From: Alisma plantago-aquatica
Taxonomy: Eukaryota > Streptophyta > Magnoliopsida > Alismatales > Alismataceae
Assembly: GCA_963693085.1 (NCBI GenBank)
Contig: OY856409.1
Span: forward strand, 1,168,975,749 to 1,169,039,748
Direction: 5' to 3'
DNA length: 64,000 nt
Positions within the stretch are counted from its first letter, which is position 1. Every line of letters starts with the position of its first letter. Shown one piece after another: positions 12,266 through 21,778 of this stretch. The notes under the pieces were generated by a model. It saw only the letters and a list, made by a program, of their open reading frames with translations. It searched no databases and was not told where the DNA came from. The position numbers and the translations under genes were made by a program.

Positions 12266-12819
12266 AATTGAACGGGAATAACTTCCATGAACGTTTTAGG
12301 ACATTGAGAATTGTTCTCACTCAAGAGAGAAAGCTCTATGTCCTAACACCAAAGCCATATGAACCTCCTCCCACTGCGCCTAAGGATAACAAGGATGCTT
12401 ACAAGAAGCACTCTGAAGATGTTGTGGATGTCAAGGGCATGATGTTGTGCTCAATGAACTATGAGTTGTAGAGACAGCATGAGAACATGGATGTTGTTGA
12501 GATGGTAACACATCTTAAGAAAATGTACCAAGATCAGGCAAGACAATAGAGATATGATGTCTCAAAAGGCGTTCCCCAAGTGCAATATGGTTGAGGGAGA
12601 TCCAGTAGGTCCTCATGTACTCAAGTTAATTAGGTATGTTGAGAACCTCGCTAGATTGGAATTGTCCTTAGGTCAAGAGTTGGTTACATATGTGATTCTA
12701 CAGTCACTGCCAGAATCATACAGCCAGTTTGTCATGAACTATAACATAAATGGTTTTGACAAGTCGTTGTCAAATTACTTGCCATGTTGAGGATAGATGA
12801 ATAAAAAATGAAGAAGGAT
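12266..12819 (+). pseudogene. Copia gag, first part (split by the tandem Gag-only element)
   Basis: Encodes a UBN2-type Copia Gag: LNGNNFHERFRTLRIVL, an AYKKH box, MLCSMNYEL, then ENMDVVEMVTHLKKMYQDQA and SLPESYSQFVMNYNINGFDK. Several in-frame stops (near 12469, 12547 and 12787) make it inactive. The frame stops at 12819 and resumes at 29394, where KPKSVMMINRGKFKGKGKAKK continues into the zinc-knuckle region. Known Copia Gags have this order without a gap, so the 16.6-kb block between is a nested insertion. Confidence 0.88.
12815..12819. repeat. Left target site duplication of the tandem Gag-only element
   Basis: AGGAT abuts the first LTR base at 12820. The partner at 29394-29398 is AGGAC, 4 of 5 identical. 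Five bases is the usual Ty3/Gypsy duplication size. Together they show that one insertion event delivered the outer ends of the array. Confidence 0.75.
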
Positions 12820-13798
12820 TGTAACATACCTAATTTTAAGAGTAAAATAAAACATTTTATGTAGTTTTCTTTAAATAATATTTTGTTAAGATCCGTAATG
12901 CAATTTTCCCAAATTAGTTTTATTTCGAGGATTTTAATACAAAGAGAAATAATAAAGGGCTCCAAATAAGTTTCTCCTTTATTTTTAAATGTGTTGTAGA
13001 TAATTGTGTAATAATGGTAATATGCTTATCCTGGTTTCTTTTTATTAAATAAGTCAAAAGGGAATGAAAGAGAAAGAGAAAGAGAAAGAGAAGGAATAAA
13101 TAAATTCGAAATTTGAATCTTTGGGATAACAAGTATGCCTTTCTCTGATATATTTCAAAATAAAACCCCCTAAAGTTCATTTTCTCTCTCCTCCAAATAA
13201 AGCACATAAAAGGGAAAGAAAGAGGTGTTGAATGACTTTTAAGAAGTTGATAATGTCTATCTCGTAATTTGGAATAAGGAATCTCAACAAAAACTTTTAT
13301 ATCAATTATTTAATTAGTTTATGCTTTTAAATTAAGAAAGAGTGACAAAAATTGAAAATATAGACTTAACGTTCAAGGAACCAAAATCTAATTGATTAGG
13401 AACATTCTAGACCATTTAATTAGTCAATGGTCCAAATTTGGACTCATTTGGAGTTTATTTGACCCTCCAATTAAATTAGGAAAGTTTTGTATTTAATTTG
13501 ATTGAATTTGCTTTCAATGCACCTGTTTTCCCTATAGTCCCGGGATTTAATCCCTGTCACGCCCTTCCTCTTCTTTTCCTTATACGCGCGCCCTTTTCTG
13601 GCCTCACGATCCTGATTTGACGGCAGCCGGCTCATCCTCTACCTCCCGCCTGATTAGGCAACAGAGATGCCGACCCAGTCATTTATTCCCCGACAGTTTT
13701 CTCACTCGTTACTTGATCTCTGCTCGTGATTTCTTCTCCCTCGAATCCGCCTCACTCTTGCGCATCTTCCGAACCCTAGAACTCCCTCTCTCGTGGAG

Positions 13799-13804
13799 TA
13801 TATA
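13799..13804 (+). promoter_or_regulatory. LTR1 TATA box candidate
   Basis: TATATA in the context GTGGAGTATATAGGAA, conserved in all four LTRs (13799, 18269, 22757, 27221). It sits between a pyrimidine-rich GC segment and the start of the segment with the splice donor, so transcription starting just downstream would give an R/U5 leader of about 2.15 kb before the primer site. Inferred from motif and conservation only. Confidence 0.45.
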
Positions 13805-15370
13805 GGAAACGCCCATTAGGGCCAACGCTGCTCTCCCCGCCGTTTTGCGCAGCCGCCACCATCACCCTCCCCACTGCCAGGCTAGGTCCCCAAGAGAACT
13901 GCCGGCCTCCGTAGTTCCCTCTCCCACCTTCAGTTGCATCTCCAAACCCCCGAGGTTCCCCAACCTACTCGAGGTGCCATCTCCGGCGTCCTTGACTTTG
14001 TCTGACCTCCTCTATCCACCTCAGCTCAATTACACGTTCGGTAAGCATCCACGCAGACTCTTCTACATTTTCCTACCGCCAGTGTTCCTCGTGATGCCCC
14101 TCATCGTCGTACCCTGTAAAGGCCAGTATAGGGGTTCTCCGGTGCCAGTCCTCTCGGCATTTTAGTGCATCTCCGGCCTCTTTTCTTCATCGCCTGACTT
14201 CGGTAGGTGCAAGGGAGTGTTTATCTGTCCTTAGTTTATCTTTTTCTTGCTCGTGGCTTCGTGCCCAATTATGGGGTCGTTTCCCCTGTTCTTCTGTGTC
14301 CTCCACTCCTTTCACGGTCCATTGGCTTTTGTCTCAAGCAACGGATACCCCCGAACTCACTCGTTGTCTCGCGAACCATTTCGCCTAGTTTCTTGCTTCC
14401 TTGACGACTTTTGTCGAGGTACTATCCTGGTGGTGATCATCGGTCATGGCTGAAACCTGACCTAGAGCTCCTCTAGTCGTCGGGCCCCAAGGCATGGATC
14501 TCTGGCCTCGGTTTGGATCTAGAAAGCTGCCCAGATTTGTGGGTTCTCAAAATGGGTCGCCCTCCATGAGCTCTGATCAGAGAACCGATCTCCAGGTACA
14601 TGTGTTCTTCGCTGGGCCAAGGGGAAAAACAGGGTGAAGAATCCAGGTCTCAAAAAGACCTAGATGCCCCCGGTGGTTTTGATAAATCGAGTAACGTCGT
14701 AGGGGTATTTTCGGGTTTCCACCCCTTTTATTTTTGTTTGACCACTTATCCACCTGGGCGAGACCGCGCCTATGTGGCGGGCTCCCATTGGCCCATGTGG
14801 CATATTTCTAATTTCTGATTGGCCCACTTTCATTAATTCATAATAAATCTCTTGATGCTCAGAAAAATGAGCAAAAATATGATTTGGAAAGGATTTTTCG
14901 AGAGGAATCCGAATATGCGGTTTTCAGAGTCTGATTTTGAATCGCCAAATGTTGGTTTGATAGGAAATGGAATTTAGGGTTTTATTTGGTGAATAAAATG
15001 TATAATAATGTGAGATTTGTTGCAAACAGGATAATTAGGGTTCTTTAGACCCACTGAGTGGTTAGGACTCACTCAACCTAGGAAGAGAGAGAGTTCATTC
15101 TCCAAGTGAAAAAGTAAGTGGTCCATGCAATTGAACATATAATTATCTTGTTTTGAATTATTATGCATGTATGGATTTCAATGGATGCCATGATTATGTT
15201 ATTTACTGTTCTTAATTGCTAAAGTCAGTAAAGTTGAGATAAATTGAATTGCATATTATGTATAGTATCATTTTCATGAATCTTAATGATAAAGTTACAA
15301 ATGAAGTTAAATGTAAAGATAAGAACATTAAGAGAAAGAGAATGATAAAATGAAGCTTATATAAGTACCT

Positions 15371-15468
15371 CATAAGAGAAGAGGCACTTCGGTGCATAAG
15401 AGAAGAGGCACTTCGGTGCAACCTAAGAGGCACTTCGGTGCATAAGAGAAGAGGCACATTTGTGCAAC
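15371..15468 (+). repeat. 24-bp tandem repeat in LTR1
   Basis: Unit CATAAGAGAAGAGGCACTTC plus GGTG: two full copies, one shortened copy (starting AACCTAAGAGG) and a final variant with CACATTTGTG. LTR3 (24329-24425) and LTR4 (28786-28882) have the same arrangement, while LTR2 has one more full unit. Confidence 0.85.
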
Positions 15469-15982
15469 CCGAGGTTACTTATATAGGTTAAGATAAAAGA
15501 AATTGATCTAAAAGAAAATGCATGTCTTTTCAATGTTTAATGTTAATGCTTATTTTCAGTTTTCAAGTTTTTCTTATATTATAACATGTTCAATCCACTT
15601 ACCATTTGTTTGATGCACGGCTGGGGGCGTGATGCCCATAGGTTGGAAGCTAGCTAAGGAGGGAAGTCCATCTAAGGAGGAAACCCTAGCTTAGGGACCT
15701 GCAAGGAGAAGGGCTTTGGTGGGGTGCCAACCATACCCAGTTTATAGATCTTTTTCCTTTTTCCATATGTATGCACATGTAAACTTTGTTAAGGTTTGAG
15801 AATGAGAAATTGTAATCTTGATCCTGTGATGGTTTATTTAAACTCTATTTTGTGCAATGAATATCATGGTTGTGATAATCCCTCCCTGAAATGCCAAGTA
15901 CCCCACATTATGGATAATGTTGGGGATTAGGCTGTGCTTCCGTTGGTTATATATGTAACCCTAGGGAGGGGTGTTACAATAA

Positions 15983-15995
15983 TGGTATCAGAGCC
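15983..15995 (+). other. Primer binding site 1, initiator tRNA-Met
   Basis: TGGTATCAGAGCC, 4 bases after the LTR1 end at 15978. Perfect match to the standard plant initiator tRNA-Met primer site. Confidence 0.9.
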
Positions 15996-16058
15996 AAAAT
16001 ATGGTTGGCCACCAGGCTTTTCTCATGATCTCATGTAGTTTATGTCTTTTTCACAGTG

Positions 16059-17108
16059 ATGGATCCTAAGAAGAAAGGTGAGAGCGGAAAGGTAGCCATG
16101 GATGGAGATGAAGGTGAATCTGTTAGCATAGGAGAACAACGAGGATCTCCACATCATGAAACTCCCATGGTCCCCTTTGACGTCCTTGTTAGAGCCCTAG
16201 CCACTGCCATGGGAAGAGGAGAAGGACAAATGAACAACCCTAGGGTCAACCTCGAGCTTTCCCTAGTTGACTTTTTGAAGATCAAGCCTGACTCCTTTGC
16301 TGGAGAAGAAGAGGTGGACGTGGTGGGAAAAGCTGAGAGCTGGATGCAGCACATGGAACATTGCTTCCGTGACCTAGACTGCCCCAACCACTCCAAGGTC
16401 CATTTTGGGACGCATATGCTGAAGGGTGCTTCTAGGACTTGGTGGGAGAACCTACTAGGTTCTCGTGAAGCTGATGCTCCTCCATTCACATGGGATGAAT
16501 TTTCTGAAGCCTTCAAAAACCACTACATATCTGAGGCCATGATCGAGAAGAAGGAGGAAGAATTTCGGAATCTACGTCAACATGGTGACATGACGGTCAC
16601 CCAATATGCGATGAAGTTCCGGATCCTGCAGAAGTACGGCTACGACTATGATGAAAGTCGCAAGACCAAGAAGTTCATTCGAGGTCTCAAGCCAGACCTT
16701 AGCTTTGCCTTGGCAGGACATGGGCACTGCACACTCCAGAGTGCCCTAGATGCTGCCCTAGAGTTAGAGGATCATCCAGGAAGAGCTTGGAAGAAGGAGA
16801 GTCATCACAACAACCACAACTCCAATCACCACAACGATAAGAAAAGAAAGGCGCCGATTGAAGCTGTTCCAAACCAGCATGCAAACCAGGATGGGAAGAC
16901 CCAATGTGCTAAGTGTTCCAAATATCACCTAGGTGAATGTAGGTTTGGAACAGGTGTTTGCTATGCGTGTGGCGAGAAAGGCCACATTAGACCTAACTGC
17001 CCCAAATTTCAAAAGAAGGAGCCTAATGTCAACCAAGCACCTAAGGAAAAGAGACATGCTAGAGTCTTTGCTATGGTAGATTATAGTGAAGATGATAAGA
17101 CCGAGTAG
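16059..17108 (+). CDS. gag: Gag polyprotein copy 1 (Ty3/Gypsy-type, intact)
   Basis: 349 residues from ATG 16059; the in-frame GTG at 16056 is part of the acceptor-like CAGTG and is unlikely to be the start. It would build the virus-like particle and bind element RNA in the cytoplasm. Retrotransposon Gag fold at about residues 75-215, including AESWMQHMEHCF, SRTWWENLL (Trp128-Trp129) and FTWDEFSEAF...NLRQHGDMTVTQYAMKF. A basic His/Asn-rich linker (about 245-265) leads to KKRK. Two zinc-binding motifs follow: CAKCSKYHLGEC (283-294), which is atypical, and CYACGEKGHIRPNC (301-314), a canonical CCHC knuckle. The tail ARVFAMVD resembles the Gag-protease border of chromovirus-type Gypsy elements, but the frame stops there and no protease follows. 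One of two long intact frames in the window. Confidence 0.93.
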   Translation: MDPKKKGESGKVAMDGDEGESVSIGEQRGSPHHETPMVPFDVLVRALATAMGRGEGQMNNPRVNLELSLVDFLKIKPDSFAGEEEVDVVGKAESWMQHMEHCFRDLDCPNHSKVHFGTHMLKGASRTWWENLLGSREADAPPFTWDEFSEAFKNHYISEAMIEKKEEEFRNLRQHGDMTVTQYAMKFRILQKYGYDYDESRKTKKFIRGLKPDLSFALAGHGHCTLQSALDAALELEDHPGRAWKKESHHNNHNSNHHNDKKRKAPIEAVPNQHANQDGKTQCAKCSKYHLGECRFGTGVCYACGEKGHIRPNCPKFQKKEPNVNQAPKEKRHARVFAMVDYSEDDKTE

Positions 17109-17284
17109 AGTCTAGTAGTATAGTTCCTTTCCTTTCAAAGCTTTATCTTTCATGCAATGTATGGAACTAAGGTTTTACATGGTAATGAGAATATATCAAT
17201 GCTTTATGTTAAAAATATGAAAATTCCTAAGGTGGGTAGCCTAGCGAAATTTTGAGGACGAAATTTTATTAAGGTGGGTAGTAA
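17109..17284 (+). other. 3' interior remnant and polypurine tract 1
   Basis: About 175 bases separate the gag stop from LTR2. They hold GAAATTTTGAGGACGAAATTT, the nucleotide trace of the conserved end of Gypsy pol, and the purine-rich AAGGTGGGTAGTAA directly before LTR2. Everything between gag and this tail in an autonomous relative is absent. Confidence 0.75.
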
Positions 17285-20200
17285 TGTAACATCCCTAATT
17301 TTAAGAGTAAAATAAAACATTTTATGTAGTTTTCTTTAAATAATATTTTGTTAAGATCCATAATGCAATTTGCCCAAATTAGTTTTATTCGAGGATTTTA
17401 ATACAAAGAGAAATAATAAAGGGCTCCAAATAAGTTTCTCCTTTATTTTTAAATGTGTTGTAGATAATTGTGTAATAATGGTAATACGCTTATCCTGGTT
17501 TCTTTTTATTAAATAAGTCAAAAGGGAATGAAAGAGAAAGAGAAAGAGAAAGAGAAAGAGAAGGAATAAATAAATTCGAAATTTGAATCTTTGGGATAAC
17601 AAGTATGCCTTTCTCTGATATATTTCAAAATAAAACCCCCTAAAGTTCATTTTCTCTCTCCTCCAAATAAAGCACATAAAAGGGAAAGAAAGAGGTGTTG
17701 AATGACTTTTAAGAAGTTGATAATGTCTATCTCGTAATTTGGAATAAGGAATCTCAACAAAAACTTTTATATCAATTATTTAATTAGTTTATGCTTTTAA
17801 ATTAAGAAAGAGTGACAAAAATTGAAAATATAGACATAACGTTCAAGGAACCAAAATCTAATTGATTAGGAACGTTCTAGACCATTTAATTAGTCAATGG
17901 TCCAAATTTAGACTCATTTGGAGTTTATTTGACCCTCCAATTAAATTAGGAAAGTTTTGTAATTAATTTGATTGAATTTGCTTTCAATGCACCCGTTTTC
18001 CCTATAGTCCCGGGATTTAATCCCTGTCACGCCCTTCCTCTTCTTTTCCTTATACGCGCGCCCTTTTCTAGCCTCACGATCCTGATTTGACGGCAGCCAG
18101 CTCATCCTCTACCTCCCGCTTGATTAGGCAACAGAGACGCCGACCCAGTCATTTATTCCCCGACAGTTTTCTCGCTCGTTACTTGATCTCTGCTTGCAAT
18201 TTCTTCTCCCTCGAATCCGCCTCACTCTTGCGCATCTTCCGAACCCTAGAACTCCCTCTCTCGTGGAGTATATAGGAAATGCCCATTAGGGCCAACGCTG
18301 CTCTCCCCGCCGTTTTGCGCAGCCGCCACCATCACCCTCCCCACTGCCAGGCTAGGTCCCCAAGAGAACCGCTGGCCTCCGTAGTTCCCTCCCCCACCTT
18401 CAATTGCATCTCCAAACCCCCGAGGTTCCCCAACCTACTCGAGGTGCCATCTCCGGCGTCCTCGACTTTGCCCGACCTCCTCTATCCACCTCAGCTCAAT
18501 TACACGTTCGGTAAGCATCCACGCAGACTCTTCTATGTTTTCCTACCGCCAGTGTTCCTCGCGATGCCCCTCATCGTCGTACCCTTTAAAGGCCAGTATA
18601 GGGGTTCGCCGGCGCCAGTCCTCTCGGCATTTTAGTGCATCTCCGGCCTCTTTTCTTCATCGCCTGACTTCGGTAGGTGCAAGGGAGTGTTTATCTGTCC
18701 TTAGTTTATCTTTTTCTTGCTCGTGGCTTCGTGCCCAATTATGGGGTCGTTTCCCCTGTTCTTCTGTGTCCTCCGCTCCTTTCATGGTCCATTGGCTTTT
18801 GTCTCAAGCAACGGATACCCCCGAACTTGCTCGTTGTCTCGCGAACCCTTTCTCCTAGTTTCTTGCTTCCTTGACAACTTTTGTCGAGGTACTATCCTGG
18901 TGGTGATCATCGGTCATGGATGAAACCTGACCTAGAGCTCCTCTAGTCGCCGGGCCCCAAGGCATGGCTCTCTGGCCTCGGTTTGGATCTAGAAAGCTGC
19001 CCAGATTTGTGGGTTCTCAAAATGGGTCGCCCTCCATGAGCTCTGATCGGAGAACCGATCTCCAGGTACCTGTGTTCTTCGCTGGGCCAAGGGGAAAAAC
19101 AGGGTGAAGAATCCAGGTCTCAAAAAGACCTAGATGCCCCCGGTGGTTTTGATAAATTGAGTAACGTCGTAGGGATATTTTCGGGTTTCCACCCCTTTTA
19201 TTTTCGTTTGACCACTTATCCACCTGGGCGAGACCGCGCCTATGTGGCAGGCTCCCATTGGCCCATGTGGCATATTTCTAATTTCTGATTGGCCCACTTT
19301 CATTAATTCATAATAAATCGCTTGATGCTCAGAAAAATGAGCAAAAATATGATTTGGAAAGGATTTTTCGAGAGGAATCCGAATATGCGGTTTTCAGAGT
19401 CTGATTTTGAATCGCCAAACGTTGGTTTGATAGGAAATGGAATTTAGGGTTTTATTTGGTGAATAAAATGTATAATAATGTGAGATTTGTTGCAAACAGG
19501 ATAATTAGGGTTCTTTAGACCCACTGAGTGGTTAGGACTCACTCAACCTAGGAAGAGAGAGAGTTCATTCTCCAAGTGAAAAAGTAAGTGGTCCATGCAA
19601 TTGAACATATAATTATCTTGTTTTGAATTATTATGCATGTATGGATTTCAATGGATGCCATGATTATGTTATTTACTGTTCTTAATTGCTAAAGTCAGTA
19701 AAGTTGAGATAAATTGAATTGCATATTATGTATAGTATCATTTTCATGTATCTTAATGATAAAGTGACAAATGAAGTTAAATGTAAAGATAAGAACATTA
19801 AGAGAAAGAGAATGATAAAATGAAGCTTATATAAGTACCTCATAAGAGAAGAGGCACTTCGGTGCATAAGAGAAGAGGCACTTCGGTGCATAAGAGAAGA
19901 GGCACTTCAGTGCAACCTAAGAGGCACTTCGGTGCATAAGAGAAGAGGCACATTTGTGCAACCCGAGGTTACTTATATAGGTTAAGATAAAAGAAATTGA
20001 TCTAAAAGAAAATGCATGTCTTTTCAATGTTTAATGTTAATGCTTATTTTCAGTTTTCAAGTTTTTCTTATATTATAACATGTTCAATCCACTTACCATT
20101 TGTTTGATGCATGGCTGGGGGCGTGATGCCCATAGGTTGGAAGCTAGCTAAGGAGGGAAGTCCATCTAAGGAGGAAACCCTAGCTCAGGGACCTACAAGG

Positions 20201-20472
20201 AGAAGGGCTTTGGTGGGGTGCCAACCATACCCAGTTTATAGATCTTTTTCCTTTTTCCATATGTATGCACATGTAAACTTTGTTAAGGTTTGAGAATGAG
20301 AAATTGTAATCTTGATCCTGTGATGGTTTATTTAAACTCTATTTTTTGCAATGAATATCATGGTTGTGATAATCCCTCCCTGAAATGCAAAGTACCCCAC
20401 ATTATGGATAATGTTGGGGATTAGGCTGTGCTTCCGTTGGTTATATATGTAACCCTAGGGAGGGGTGTTACA
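17285..20472 (+). mobile_element. LTR2 of the Gag-only array (3188 bp)
   Basis: Same ends and layout as LTR1. It is about 30 bp longer because of one extra 24-bp unit (19841-19962) and one extra GAGAAA hexamer near 17530-17560. In the GC-rich core it shares diagnostic bases with LTR3 rather than LTR1 or LTR4, for example GCCAGCTCATCC, GGTACCTGTG, TTTTCGTTTG and CCAAACGTTGG. The TATA candidate is at 18269 and the donor-like GTAAGC at 18511. Confidence 0.9.
19841..19962 (+). repeat. 24-bp tandem repeat in LTR2 (one extra copy)
   Basis: Three full CATAAGAGAAGAGGCACTTC-type units, the third with CAGTG for CGGTG, then the shortened and variant units seen in LTR1. The extra unit accounts for most of the LTR2 length excess. 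Confidence 0.85.
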
Positions 20473-20476
20473 ATAA

Positions 20477-20489
20477 TGGTATCATAGCC
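20477..20489 (+). other. Primer binding site 2, mutated
   Basis: TGGTATCATAGCC: one G-to-T change from the sites after LTR1 and LTR3. The mismatch lies in the middle of the tRNA-pairing stretch and would weaken priming from this unit. Confidence 0.85.
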
Positions 20490-20552
20490 AAAATATGGTT
20501 GGCCACCAGGCTTTTCTCATGATCTCATGTAGTTTATGTCTTTTTCACAGTG

Positions 20553-21602
20553 ATGGCTCCTAAGAAGAAAGGTGAGAGCGGAAAGGTAGCCATGGATGGA
20601 GATGAAGGTGAATCTGTTAGCATAGGAGAACAACGAGGATCTCCACATCATGAAACCCCCATGGTCCCCTTTGACGTCCTTGTTAGATCCCTAGCCACTG
20701 CCATGGGAAGAGGAGAAGGACAAATGAACAACCCTAGGGTCAACCCCGAGCTTTCCCTAGTTGACTTTTTGAAGATCAAGCCTGACTCCTTTGCTGGAGA
20801 AGAAGAGGTGGACATGGTGGGAAAAGCTGAGAGCTGGATGCAGCACATGGAACATTGCTTCCGTGACCTAGACTGCCCCAACCACTCCAAGGTCCATTTT
20901 GGGACGCATATGCTGAAGGGTGCTTCTAGGACTTGGTGGGAGAACCTACTAGGTTCTCGTGAAGCTGATGCTCCTCCATTCACATGGGATGAATTTTCTG
21001 AAGCCTTCAAAAACCACTACATATCTGAGGCCATGATCGAGAAGAAGGAGGAAGAATTTCGGAACCTACGTCAACATGGTGACATGACGGTCACCCAATA
21101 TGCGATGAAGTTCTGGATCCTGCAGAAGTACGGCTACGACTATGATGAAAGTCGCAAGACCAAGAAGTTCATTCGAGGTCTCAAGCCAGACCTTAGCTTT
21201 GCCTTGGCAGGACATGGGCACCGCACACTCCAGAGTGCCCTAGATGCTGCCCTAGAGTTAGAGGATCATCCAGGAAGAGCTTGGAAGAAGGAGAGTCATC
21301 ACAACAACCACAACTCCAATCACCACAACGATAAGAAAAGAAAGGCGCCGGTTGAAGCTGTTCCAAACCAGCATGCAAACCAGGATGGGAAGACCCAATG
21401 TGCTAAGTGTTCCAAATATCACCTAGGTGAATGTAGGTTTGGAACAGGTGTTTGCTATGCGTGTGGCGAGAAAGGCCACATTTGACCTAACTGCCCCAAA
21501 TTTCAAAAGAAGGAGCCTAATGTCAACCAAGCACCTAAGGAAAAGAGACATGCTAGAGTCTTTGCTATGGTAGATGATAGTGAAGATGATAAGACCGAGT
21601 AG
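20553..21602 (+). pseudogene. gag: Gag copy 2, premature stop in the zinc knuckle
   Basis: Begins MAPKKKG and matches copies 1 and 3 to residue 310. There AGA (Arg) has become TGA, so translation would end at 21485 after CYACGEKGHI and lose the last Cys of the CCHC knuckle plus the C-terminal 39 residues. Sequence downstream stays in frame to the normal stop at 21600-21602, so a single base change did this. The product would keep the capsid fold but have impaired RNA binding. It sits in the same unit as the mutated primer site. Confidence 0.92.
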
Positions 21603-21778
21603 AGTCTAGTAGTATAGTTCCTTTCCTTTCAAAGCTTTATCTTTCATGCAATGTATGGAACTAAGGTTTTACATGGTAATGAGAATATATCAATGCTTTA
21701 TGTTAAAAATATGAAAATTCCTAAGGTGGGTAGCCTAGCGAAATTTCGAGGACGAAATTTTATTAAGGTGGGTAGTAA
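21603..21778 (+). other. 3' interior remnant and polypurine tract 2
   Basis: Same arrangement as after gag1: a pol-tail trace (GAAATTTCGAGGACGAAATTT) and AAGGTGGGTAGTAA directly before LTR3. Confidence 0.75.

Larger units (their letters stand above)
12820..15978 (+). mobile_element. LTR1 of the Gag-only array (3159 bp)
   Basis: TG/CA ends with terminal TGTAAC...GTTACA. The left about 700 bp is AT-rich U3 and includes a GAGAAA microsatellite (about 13065-13095). A GC-rich core (about 13540-14800) holds the TATATA box and a splice-donor-like CG/GTAAGC at 14041. The right part is AT-rich and carries a 24-bp tandem repeat. In LTR1 the ATG found near the TATA box in LTRs 2-4 is ACG. At the central diagnostic sites it carries the same bases as LTR4. 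Confidence 0.9.
14041..16056 (+). other. Possible leader intron joining LTR exon to gag
   Basis: A donor-like CACGTTCG/GTAAGC at 14041 and an acceptor-like TTTATGTCTTTTTCACAG at 16056 would splice the LTR leader to a point 2 bases before the gag ATG at 16059. The removed segment would include the rest of the LTR and the primer site. The same pair is present in the other units (donors 18511, 22999 and 27463; acceptors at 20550 and 25014). A spliced RNA could serve as gag mRNA while the unspliced RNA is the genome. No transcript data are available here. Confidence 0.35.

Noticed and set aside
13065..13207. Phe/Leu-rich minus-strand frames over the GAGAAA tract (also near 17500, 22020 and 26480)
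   Set aside because: Produced by translating the microsatellite complement; no evidence of expression signals.
15371..15468. Short regularly spaced repeats resembling a CRISPR array
   Set aside because: Units are directly adjacent without unique spacers, lie in plant LTRs and recur in all four. They are an LTR minisatellite.
15983..15995. TGGTATCAGAGCC as part of a tRNA-Met gene
   Set aside because: It is the complement of only the tRNA 3' end and sits 4 bases from an LTR, as primer sites do.
16154..16516. 120-codon minus-strand frame over gag, repeated in all units
   Set aside because: Antisense shadow of the gag reading frame.
18279..18635. 118-codon frame in the GC-rich LTR core, repeated in LTRs 3 and 4
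   Set aside because: Its ATG lies only about 5 bases after the TATA candidate, upstream of any likely transcription start. It is lost in LTR1 (ACG), and the residue mix is what GC-rich leader sequence gives. Similar 62-, 65- and 68-codon frames were rejected on the same grounds.
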